From Bryoerythrophyllum caledonicum (Eukaryota > Streptophyta > Bryopsida > Pottiales > Pottiaceae): 64,000 nucleotides of DNA. The stretch lies in assembly GCA_963971425.1 (NCBI GenBank), contig OZ020524.1:15813845-15877844 (forward strand). The letters run 5' to 3'. Every line of letters begins with the position of its first letter. Position 1 is the stretch's first letter. The notes below the pieces were generated by a model. That model did no database searches and was not told where the DNA came from. It was given only the letters and a program-made list of their open reading frames with translations. The position numbers and the translations under genes are program-made. Below are positions 45,601 through 55,700 of this stretch, in pieces.

Positions 45601-47361
45601 ATGCATAGCGGAGCACAACTGCGATCGCTCTTTGTAACGATCCTCACCCATGGCCCACCAACGGATCCGAGGCAACTATGGGAGCAATTGAGCGCAAGCC
45701 TGTCTGATGATTGTGCTCATCGGGTTTGTCAGAACGGGGGCTTGCAGAATCCATCCCAACAGCAGATTATCAGCCTTGCCCTCAACCTGATTGCGTAGAT
45801 CCTTCAGAACAGCGAGATGACTCTGGCGGATTTCAACCTACTGGAGCCTGAGTTTGCAATGGAGGAGCTGCAGGGAAATTGGTTCGTGGCCGAGCAGCTG
45901 TCGTTCAACGCTGCAGAGCTGAGGACTGAAGTTGAGCGTGAGGTTGAGACGTTGAACGAGGAGCAGCGGGATATCTACGACCAGATTATGGACTCCTGTC
46001 AACGCGATGTTGCCGACACGATCTTCTTCGTTGATGGCCCCGGTGGGACAGGCAAGACATACCTTGAGAACCTGATCCTTAAGGCCGTCCGAGGGCAGGG
46101 CAAGATCGCATTGGCAGTCGCTTCGTCGGGGATTGCAGCGTTGCTTCTAAAGCTTGGGCGGACGGTACATTCAAGGTTCAAGATTCCGATTCAGCTTAGT
46201 CCCACATCTGTCTGCAACTTCAGCAAGCAAGGCAATCTCGCAGAGACGATTTGCCGTGCAAAGCTCATTCTGTGGGATGAAGCTCCGATGATGAGGAAGT
46301 TTGCCTTCGAGGCGGTGGATCGCACGCTGAGGGATATCACCAATCGTCCCAATAAGCTGTTTGGCGGCATCACATTTGTCATGTGTGGTGATTTTCGACA
46401 AGTCCTGCCAGTGGTGCCCAAGGGCCTCCGGCCAGATATCATTGCAGCATCCATCAAAGAATCTCATCTGTGGAATCGAGTGCACGTCTGTCGACTTCGC
46501 CGGAACATGCGCGCTGTTGTTGGTGAACGCCGTGTGGATTTGGGCAACCGTACATTTCGAGAGTGGCTCTTGGCGTTGGGGGAGGACAAGTTAGAGAAGG
46601 TGAAGGATGACATGATCAGGTGTCCACGGGCGATGATTGTCGGCAATCACACCTTGAATGGCTTGATCAATGCCGTCTATGGAGGAATTGCTGACGTCGA
46701 AGCAAATGCACGCGAGTACTTCAGCGGTCGTGCCATCCTTGCCGCACGGAATGACGACGTTTCGCGGATCAATGCAGCCGTGCTTGACATGGTACAAGGC
46801 GATACGTCTGAGTTTCTGAGCGCAGATAAGGTGGACAGCGAGGATGGTGCCAACTTGATTCCCGTGGAGTACCTCAACAAGCTTGAAATCAACGGATGGC
46901 CACCGCACAAGCTCACGGTCAAAATTGGAACACCGGTCATGCTTTTACGGAACCTAGATCCAACCAGCGGTCTATGTAATGGCACGCGCCTTATTGTTCG
47001 ACGATGTGCGTTGCGGGTGATCGAAGCAGAAGTGTTGACGGGAGATCGTGCCGGTTACGTTGCTTTTATCCCGCAAATTCCCTTGATCAGTGAACAATCT
47101 AGGCTTCTGTTTCCAGTGCGACGCAAGCAGTTTCCGATCCGAGTTGCGTATGCAATGACAATCAACAAGTCTCAAGGGCAGACGCTTCCCAGGGTTGGCA
47201 TTTGCCTCACGAAGAACGTGTTCTCCCATGGTCAGTTGTATGTTGCTTTCTCACGTGCCACGGATCCCGAAAACATCACTGTTCTTCTCGATGCAGAAAC
47301 AGTTGAAGGGACCGAGGATCAACTTATGCGTAACATTGTATACGAGGAGGCCTTGTGCTGA
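42610..47361 (+). pseudogene. Helitron Rep-helicase (RepHel), one frame with four TAG stops and one intron
   Basis: A single frame holds, in order: an Arg-rich N-terminus (about 42650-43050); the Helitron-like N-terminal domain (LHYVMLFPDGRQGW, MLHPRERDEHIFLAGRLLQQ); the Rep nuclease with HUH-type KRGLPHTHIL (His codons 44515 and 44521) and the tyrosine motif KYLFKYVYKG (about 44998); and a Pif1-like helicase with Walker A GPGGTGKT (46036-46059), LILWDEAPM, and C-terminal INKSQGQTL and GQLYVAFSRA. In-frame stops are at 42814, 43558, 45571 and 45796, all TAG. 44896-44973 is a 78-bp GT-AG intron whose removal gives INVEVCSSISAVKYLFKY, the family sequence. Rep nicks and transfers single-stranded DNA; the helicase unwinds it. 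Confidence 0.85.
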
Positions 47362-47427
47362 AGGCCATTGATGCCGCACATAAGATCAATGGATCCTGTG
47401 ATGTAAAATGTGGAATGCAAATTGCAA

Positions 47428-47510
47428 TCTACCTATATAATACGTCAATTTATTCTGAGGAGCACTAATAAAAAATCTTCCCTAGTCGGAACGACGGGTA
47501 CCAAAACTTG
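47428..47510 (+). repeat. Right copy of the Helitron terminal module with 3' hairpin
   Basis: It begins TCTACCTATATAATACGTC, identical in its first 13 bases to the start of the 433-bp Helitron, and ends with hairpin, seven bases, CTTG, then T. Having a 5'-type start 83 bp before a 3'-type end is odd and is raised as a finding. Confidence 0.6.
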
Positions 47511-48989
47511 TTACTAATAAAAAAACAGAAGGTGCGTTGATATTGATGGACAAAGAAGTGCAAGCATGCAACTTGGATGGATTGGAGGTATGTCATTTTT
47601 TTTAAGGAGTCATAGATCAATATTTTTGACTCAAATGGACAGCAATATTACTTGAAGAGTAAAGAATTTTTTTTGGACCAACATGTGCAATCTATCTTCC
47701 AATTTGGAGGAACAAGTATTATGGTTTGGAATCAGGTGAGTTGGGAGGGGGATTGGATTTTTTTTAACTAGATCTCAAAAAATGGTGATTTTTAGACACT
47801 CAACCCTTTGAGGATGATGGCCAAATCTGGTCCTCACATGTCATATATTATGTTGGCCTAAACTACAATAGTTGAGGACCACATTTGGACAGTGTTCTTA
47901 AAGGGTTAAAAAAACTTAAACTCTAATTTCATGTAAAATGAGGCCAAATTGGGCATGGAAGGTGTTTTTTACATTTATATTTTTCATAGATGTCAAAAAA
48001 AACACCTCATATGCCAAGTTTGGATAAAATTTGAGTGAGTTATATTCTTCAAAGGATTGTTGATGAGTTGTTATTAGGAGACTGCCAATAACTCTTGGCA
48101 GACTGTACACAATGATTTTAGAACTTTTTTTTCCAGATTTAGTGAAATATGTGATACAACTTTTTCTTATAGAAGGGATTGTTAATAAAAGACTTACATT
48201 GTTGCATGCGAATGTCTAAGAAGAAAGTCACTAACAAAAAAGATGTGTTGAAGAAATTACAAGAAATTTGGTGTAGCATTAAAAGTTTATTATGTGAAGA
48301 AGATGATCATGTCTGAACCTCAAAGAAGTGGTGTTGTTTATCATGTAAAAACTGGTTGTACAAAGTGGTAGTCATTAGGTGTGCTTGGTAATTGTGCCTC
48401 CAAGCTATTGAGTTAATTTTGTAAGTATGCATTATTTAGGTCTTGGTGACCTAAGTAGTAAGGCTACCTCCAATAGGCTTTTTATTCAAATTGGGCATAG
48501 AGCCAATAAGGTCAATATTGATCTTCTTCTTCTACAAGAATGTATCACTCTACTATCAACTATAGGGTCTATAGAAATTCACTTCAATGACTCATAAGAA
48601 AAATCATAACAATTCATAATTCAAGATGAAAAATGGATTTAAGCTTCTCACTTAAAGTTCTAAGAGTGGATACTAATTTATCGCGGAGACCATTATTATA
48701 AGTGTTTTGCATGGCCTAATCCCAAAACAAATTTTGCCCCTCGAGGAACATTTTCCATTTTTGAAAAGTTCCAATAATGCTAATTTTAAGTACATATTTT
48801 TGTATTTTCTGTAACAATAAGCCATAGTATTTGCTTCATAGGAATATAAATTGTTTACACATTGGACTTCTAATATAACAATTTAGCTAATGTAAATGCA
48901 AATTGTTGAACTTTCTTCTCCAAGCAACTCCAAAACTTTTGTTACGACCTTCTACATACATTCAAATTATATATATATATATATATATA
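47511..48989. other. Gene-free AT-rich stretch
   Basis: Nothing recognised apart from an (AT)n run at 48969-48988 that served as the insertion site of the next element. Confidence 0.5.
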
Positions 48990-49422
48990 CTAGGGTTGAT
49001 ACCCGTCGTGTTCTGACGGGTAGAGCGGAGGGTGGTGTGTTAAATTTACGATTGTATGTTTTGTATTTTAAAACCTATAAGCTCAAATTGAATCTAAATA
49101 GAAAAGTACTTATATTTTTGGAGTGCATGTAAATGTTACCCTAGTTTAAATCCACTCCAAAAATAAAGTACTTTTTGCTTTACATTTGCATTTTGATCGA
49201 CCCTTTGTGCACGTAAGTATCACTTGCCTAATATAGGAGGAGAAAACCCTTCACATCAAGAGGTCGGAATCAAGAGTCATTAGGTTACTACCTAATATTA
49301 AGAGTCAAGAAGAGTGCATCACCGTGCCTCATCCTTCACATCTAAGAGGTCAAAATCAAGAAAGAGAGGTCACGTGACAGTGAGCGGCGGACACACATAC
49401 TGACGCCTTTTATATAGGTAGA
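48990..49422 (-). mobile_element. Non-autonomous Helitron, 433 bp, exact ends
   Basis: On the minus strand it starts TCTACCTATATAAAAGGCG directly after A and ends with hairpin ACCCGTC / GACGGGT (plus-strand 49001-49021), seven bases, then CTAG followed by T. This is the full Helitron signature: 5' TC, 3' hairpin and CTRR, insertion between A and T, no target duplication. There is no coding capacity. Its hairpin and end spacing match the autonomous copy 1.5 kb to the left, a plausible source of the transposition protein. Confidence 0.85.
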
Positions 49423-50227
49423 TATTATAAAAACACATATATTATATAATTATTGTGAGATTGTTAAAAAGCATCTTATCTTTTGTGTGAATATTTTATT
49501 ATCACACATTGTTGAGCAAGGTACCAAAGGACATCTTATTTTTTATATAAAAGCTTGAGATTTTATTGTTTTATAGTTACTTTTTTCTAGAATACATTGA
49601 AATGTCGTATAATCTTTCTTTTTGATTGTTTGGATTCTTATTGTATAAAAGATTTGGTTCACTGATATATTAAAGTCTCCATAGACGTTTTTAGAAACTT
49701 GTTTCTTTATTTAGTTGTTTTTAAAATGCTAATTTTTCATCTATTCCTAAAGATTATTGTACAAGCAACTGACACCATGCAGAACACAACCGTTTCGGTA
49801 GAAATTAGGACCTTGTATAATGCAAAAATTGGCACGAAGGGAAGTTGAAATCTGTTGAACATCTCAAAGCATGGAAGAAGACAAATACTTTTCTTCACTT
49901 AAACATTGCTAGCTTCCAATCCGTGTGGTCAAAGTTTGTGACATCTTAGGAGAATGTTATTTTATTAGCTCACTTCAAAATCTTATGGTTAACTACTTAG
50001 TTCCTCCATTTCCACTCTTTACACTAGAATGGACAATTTTGAAGTCTTCTAATATGAAATAGTCAATGAGTTCTAATTCTTTAAGGCCAAACTACTCACA
50101 AGTTCCACGAGAATCAATATGTATAAATCATGTAGAACAACATCTACAAATGGGGTACATTTCATTGCAACCCCACTTCACCGAAACCACTGTAGCTTGC
50201 CAATGATTGCATGAATTTTGGTGGCGC
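49423..50227. other. Gene-free stretch with a family-A fragment
   Basis: CAATCCGTGTGGTCAAAGTT at about 49918 and AAATCTTATGGTTAACTACT match the core of repeat family A. Otherwise nothing is seen. Confidence 0.5.
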
Positions 50228-50232
50228 CAGTC

Positions 50233-51141
50233 TGTTAACCGGAGATTTAGGCTTGTTACAAGGTCCCGGTAGTAATTTTTTTGAAGTTACTAAGTAGTTA
50301 TGGTTAAAAAGTAAACCAGTGGATGAATCTGGACAGTGGATGAAACTGTCCTGAATTGACAGTGGATGAAACTGTCCTGAATGACAGTGGATGAACTGTC
50401 TGTACTTTGGATGAAACTGTCCGGACCTGGATTCCATCCGGACATCTTTCATCCATTAGGGCAGGTTAGGGTTTGGAGGGGGTAGAGAGCCGCCCTCTTG
50501 GGTTGGAGGCTCACTCTCTCTCTTTCCTCTCTTCTCTTGGTGTGTGTGTGTGTGTAGAGCTCGTAATGTGTTAGACTAGAATGTAGACGTGTGGTTAGAG
50601 AGTTAGGATCTGGAGCTAAATGTGCGGATCTGTAGTTGTAGCGAGTATGGAAGAGGTTTGTGGAGGTTTGAGGAAGTAAAGCATGAATTGGATACTACCT
50701 CTTGCATGTTGGTGTTGGTGTTGTGAATGTGTGAGTAGATCTTGTTGTTAGAAGAGGGTTTGAGTGCAATTTGGTTGTGGGTATTGAAGATCTGGCCTAA
50801 ATGCATCAGATCTGGTATAGATTTAGCTCGATCTACTAAATCCTCATCAAATCCAGCATGTTAGAGTTAGAATCGAGTCCGAATCTGTTATGGGTATGGT
50901 CTGATTTACTGTAATTGGGTACGAAAACTTCAGATCTGTGTGTTAAACGTAAGAAAAACCACAGAAACGAAGTCCCAACTAACCCTCAATTCAGATCTAG
51001 ATTCAGATCTAGGTTGATTCGGAGGTTTTGGATTCAGTACAAGTCAGATCCTTGACTTGTGTCTTATGGCTTGGAACTACAGTTTGAATGAACGTAGAGA
51101 AGATGTTTCACGTAATCTTTGGGTGAAATCCCCATTTAACA
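50233..51141 (+). repeat. 5' LTR of the Ty3/gypsy element
   Basis: It starts TGTTAACCGG and ends CCCCATTTAACA. The upstream (U3) part contains a short palindromic tandem repeat listed separately. From 50647 on it aligns with the 3' LTR. Confidence 0.88.
50316..50440 (+). repeat. 25/26-bp tandem repeat in the U3 part of the LTR
   Basis: GACAGTGGATGAAACTGTCC stands at 50332 and 50358, with variants at 50383 and about 50403. Each unit is a small palindrome (GACAGT, seven bases, ACTGTC). Its position in U3 suggests an enhancer-like array (inference). Confidence 0.8.
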
Positions 51142-51142
51142 T

Positions 51143-51160
51143 TGGCGACCATGCATAAGT
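51143..51160 (+). other. Primer-binding site of the Ty3/gypsy element
   Basis: TGGCGACCATGCATAAG begins two bases after the 5' LTR. The leading TGG is complementary to a tRNA CCA tail. I did not identify the tRNA. Confidence 0.6.
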
Positions 51161-51299
51161 TCGAACCAAGTGGCTCTTGTTGACCCGCAGCGCATGCGAG
51201 CAGAGTTCTGGACGGTAGCCGGAAGCGGCGGATGAAGCGGCAGCAAACCAGTGCCACCAGCTGCAGACACGTACCGACCGGACACAGACAGGCCACAGA

Positions 51300-51870
51300 C
51301 AACCACAGACAGAAGAAGTCCGGCCGAGATCCGGTGATACCCTGCAGTAGAAGAACCGCAGAGACCCTCGCGACACCCTGCAGGCAGCAGTGAAGTTCGG
51401 TAGACGACCCGGAGATACCCGGCTGTAGTCACGTGTAGGAGAGATCCTGTAGATATCCGGTTGAAGGGCAGTCTAGCCGAGATCCGGACGATACCCTGGC
51501 GACCCCCGGTTAGAGTGAAGTCTGGAGGATACCCTGACGATACCCTGTTGGCGTGAGTCCAGAAGATACCCGATGATACCCTGTTCGAGTGACGTCTAGC
51601 AAAGACCCGGACACTACCCTGCAGCAGCAGACCTGCAGAGACCCCGTCGATACCCTACTGGAGTCAAGTCCGGCAGATACCGTGGAGATACCCTGCAGTA
51701 GTGAAGATCCACAAGAGCTTCTGAAGATACCCTGCAACAGTTAAAATCACCAGAGATCCTGAAGATACCCTGCAGTAGTGAAGATCCATCGAAATCCTGA
51801 AGAGACACTGCTCAAGTGAAGTCCGGCGGATACCCTGACCAGATCCTACTGTACAGTCTAGTCCAGAAAT
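51300..51870 (+). repeat. Degenerate GATACCCTGCAGTAG repeats in the element's leader
   Basis: The phrase GATACCC(T/G)G followed by CAGTAGTGAAGATCC-like sequence recurs about a dozen times at variable spacing of roughly 30-60 bp. It lies between the primer-binding site and the first open frame. Confidence 0.7.
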
Positions 51871-51929
51871 GGACAACATTTTTTCAACATTGGTGACGTC
51901 TCTGCAGAATTTGTAGCAGCCCCATAAGA

Positions 51930-52475
51930 TTGACCAAGTCCAGGTGGATGGGGTCAAGGAAGAGCACAGAGTTCAAGAGTGAGGCGCAGCTCCCATTGGA
52001 ACGATCCATTGCGAACTTTGACCATTATGTGGGCAACCGCAGCTACCAGGGCTTGGAGGAGGACGCAACCTTCTATACAGCCCCAAACAGCCCCTCCAGC
52101 TGTGATCATCTCACACTTGAAGACTTTCAGCGGGGCATCCTGCGACATCTGGAGTGTCCAGACTCATATCACCCCCGTCAGAGTCTTCCCAGACCTACCC
52201 CACGGTACAAGGAAACGTCCAGGATTACGGTCCAGGAACTCGAGTTGCACAACTTCCGAAGCCTGCCTTTGGACTCTCCACTAGCACATTCAACGTCTGC
52301 ATCTACACCTCCGCAGCAGAGCAGTAATGCCCCCAATATCCCTACCTATGACACTCGGACCCCTGTCGTGACTCGAGTACTGGCACTGGAACCTTGGAGC
52401 AGTGGTCTAGGTGACGATTATCTGGAGGCGCCAAAGTGCAGCCAACACATGACCAGCTCTGAATCAGAGGACTGA
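51930..52475 (+). mobile_element. Extra open frame in the leader of the Ty3/gypsy element, 181 codons
   Basis: Upstream of gag there is a hydrophilic open frame with Ser/Pro-rich composition (LTLEDFQRGILRHLECPDSY, SSNAPNIPTYDTRTPVVTRV). I recognise no domain. It may be an accessory frame of this lineage or chance. Confidence 0.35.
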
Positions 52476-53899
52476 TCCCACGATAAAAGGGGGATAGTCC
52501 AGTGTTAGTAAGGTAAGTTCCAAATCCAAAAATTCTGCAGTTGGGTTGAATGGAATGGGGATGTTGTTTGGATGATTGTCATCTATGGATGTAAACAACT
52601 ACCAGTAACTGAACGTAGACAGTAACTGGACGTTAACAAAAAAAAAATCTGGACAATTATTGGCTACATCAGTAAGGAATCCAAACAAAACTAGACATGA
52701 ACTGGATGTAACCTGAGATATGTATTAACATCTGGACATTCACAAAAATTAATATGAGAACGTAAAAACCATAAACAGGGAAGAACAAAACAACAAAAAC
52801 AACAAATGTGTATGGCGGGAAGAAAATCAAGAAACGAGAACCTAAATCAGTTGAGAACAGTTAGGGCAGAATGGGGACCTAAAACTCAAACTTGAAATTA
52901 GGTAAGGAGAAAGGGTGTAGCTGGAAATTAGATCCAGACATCCAGTGGAAAATGAACAAAGGAGGATGCAGTGGTTGGACCAGTGTTATCCGAGGAAAAA
53001 TGTTGGCAAAGAATATTTGATGGCGAAACAAATGATCTAGAACCAAGAAAGGACCTAACCTGAATGACGAGCATGTACTACTGACCACTGGTATGAGTGG
53101 GGTGATCTGGGTGTAGAAACAGGACAGTGGCAAAAGACCAGACCAGGTGCAGGTGACAAAGGCAGTACCGGAGGAGGTAACTAACTGGAGGACCACACAC
53201 TGGAGTACTGGAGATGCGCACTACTGGAGTGATACAACAGAGAAGTCATAACATACAGGGGCAACACTTGCTACAGGATGGAGGGAGACCATGAAGGTCT
53301 GGACATGGAGCTCGCAGCAAGATTCCAAGCATAGCAAGAGAAGAGACGAATTCTACCAAGGATTCACGAGCAGAAAGCAGAGGCAGAGGACACTACAGGG
53401 TACTGGAACCCAAGCTCAGAGGAGAGTACGGCAAACTGGAGACATCCAGTCGACATGGAGGTGATTGGAGAAAATTCATCACAAGAGGCAGACGAGTTGC
53501 CCAGAGAAGACCAGACGGACTTGGAGATCCAGGAGAGCTCCCGATCCGGACAAGGCAGGACAACAGAGAAGTAGAGGGAGCACCAGAGATGAACCGGAGG
53601 GACTTTGGAGTCCACAAAGGCACACTCCACCACCAATGGGAGCCGGTTCATACAAATGTCAGCATGTTGGTCAATGATCCAGACCCAAAAGAGAGGATGG
53701 ATCCCCGAACATGGGACAGACCACCAACCCCAAGGTATGAAGCTCAAACTCCTGACAATCTCCGTGCTAGTTTGGATGAGATGAGCCAGAGGTTGGGACA
53801 GGGATACCTTTAGAGATATGGTCCAGAGCTCGGACGTCCAGGACCAGACCAGTACAGGGGCGATCAAGGATTACCACCAGTACGAAGGACACCAATAGT

Positions 53900-55700
53900 C
53901 CACTTCAAGGAGGAGGACGATTTTGACCATGATCTAGAGTTCATTGTTGAACAAAGGCGCATGTTAGATGAGTTTAAGGCTCTACAGAGGGCGGAGATGG
54001 AGGCAAGACGCCAAAGGACACGAGGAGGCCCAGTACAACCGCACCGAAGAGAGTGGGACTACCAGACAAAAGCTGGACCTGAACTCCCGGAAGCCATGAG
54101 GTTACTGCAAGAGCAGACCCAACGACAAGATGTAGAGAAGACATGGCAGGAAGAGCAACGACGGTTGGAGGACCAGAGGGTTGCAGACATTCAAAGGCGG
54201 AAGGACGAGGCCCGACAGCAGACTTTCCAGTGGTGGGAAGCATGGCAGAGTGCAGCGGAGCCATCAACGGCAGCACCACAACCAGACCCGTTGGGAAGAT
54301 GGAGACATTTCCCAGAGACCGGCCCTACAGAGCGGCTGGGAGACTCATCCCGACAACCAGGCCCGGAAGAATGGGGATACATGAATCGGCGGCCTTCCAG
54401 GACAATGGGAGCCACGCCAACGCCCAGACCCGACGACAGGGGCGCAGGTCCAGGAGGTCCAGTCCATCCAACTGGAACATTACCAAGGGCACCGGAACCG
54501 GTGCACTACAAGGAGCAGCCGTATGTGGGTACGTATCCTACGGTCTACCCACCTCAGGTCGTTATACCAGGACCTAGATCCAGGGCTCCAGAGTTTGTAC
54601 GTATGGGCCCACCCCCGGGTTTGGCTCCAAAACCAAGCTCCAGTTATCCACCAGTGATAGACGACAGACCGTTGCCGCCTGGAGAGACCACGTACAGAGG
54701 ATCCATTCGGACGTATCCTCCACGAGATTACTCAGCTGGACCCCCAGCACCAGCTCCAGTTTGGCGAACCGCAGCACCCTCGACGGTAGTACCGAACAGG
54801 AAACCCCTGACGTACACCAAGAACAAAGAGGGGAGTAATCCAGACGCTCACATACTCCAGTTTGAGAGGACATTGTGGCATAATGGAGAAACCGACGAGC
54901 AAGTGATCATCAACTTGTTTGGGACTACTTTGGGAGACAAAGTTGGAGCCTGGTATAAAACATATCTGGAGAATCACCTGTACTGCTCATGGGCTGACAT
55001 CAAGGCGGCATTCCGAAAACGCTACCGGAGCCAGACTACCGATGAAGCCGTCTACAGGGAACTGAAGTCCTTCGCATAACAGGCGGGAGAAAAAGTCCAG
55101 GATTACTATGACCGGTTCATGACATTGATGAAATGTCTGTAGTCGGATCCAGGAGAGGGCTTCCGAATAACTAACTTCAGAACTGGACTCTTGGAGTACA
55201 TCAAGTTCACCACCAGCACTGCTCCGGCCAGGACTTTGACAGAGTTGCTGGATGCAGCACTTCGATGCGAGGAGAACTGTTCGGACCTGAATGGTAAAAC
55301 AACAGGCATGGAGATTCGAAGAAACGACTCCAGTGGCAAGGGTGGAGGCACCACGAGTAAGGCGGCCACTCCAGAAGCGCCCAAGAAATTTTGCACCCGC
55401 TGCAAACGTGCAGGATATCTGGAGCCCGATTGCTGGTTAAATCCCGATAATCCACAAGGACTGTCTCGAAAAAACACGGAGGGAGCATCAGTGAATGTAA
55501 ATGAAGTCTGGATCCAGCCTGAATCAGACCAAGGCCCACAACGAATTCTTCCGGAAGCTACTCCAGAGCGGTGTATTCGTGTGTTGGAGGTGGCGACTCC
55601 AATTATAACAGGCCAGAGGTTTGCCACTTATGCGGTCAATCGGGACACCGGAGATACAACTGTCCGTGCAGGAAGGAGTGGGAAGAGTTTCTAGCCACGA
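53900..55700 (+). mobile_element. gag region of the Ty3/gypsy element (fossil)
   Basis: A charged helical N-terminal part and Pro-rich middle are followed by a retrotransposon gag domain (DAHILQFERTLWHNGETDEQ; VGAWYKTYLENHLYCSWADI; AFRKRYRSQTTDEAVYREL) and a CCHC zinc knuckle (CHLCGQSGHRRYNC). The family's Gag packages the element RNA. Confidence 0.85.

Larger units (their letters stand above)
42526..47510 (+). mobile_element. Helitron encoding Rep-helicase, ~5 kb
   Basis: A rolling-circle DNA transposon. The right end is placed at 47510: hairpin CCCTAGTCGGAACGACGGG, seven bases, then CTTG followed by T, the same spacing as in the 433-bp relative whose end is canonical CTAG. The left end is less certain; TC at 42526 after A starts TCTAAAATATAATACTTC, like the TCTACCTATATAA start of the small relative. 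About 85 bp at each end are similar to one another, unusual for Helitrons. The coding region 42610-47361 is interrupted by four stops, so the copy is likely inactive. Confidence 0.75.
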
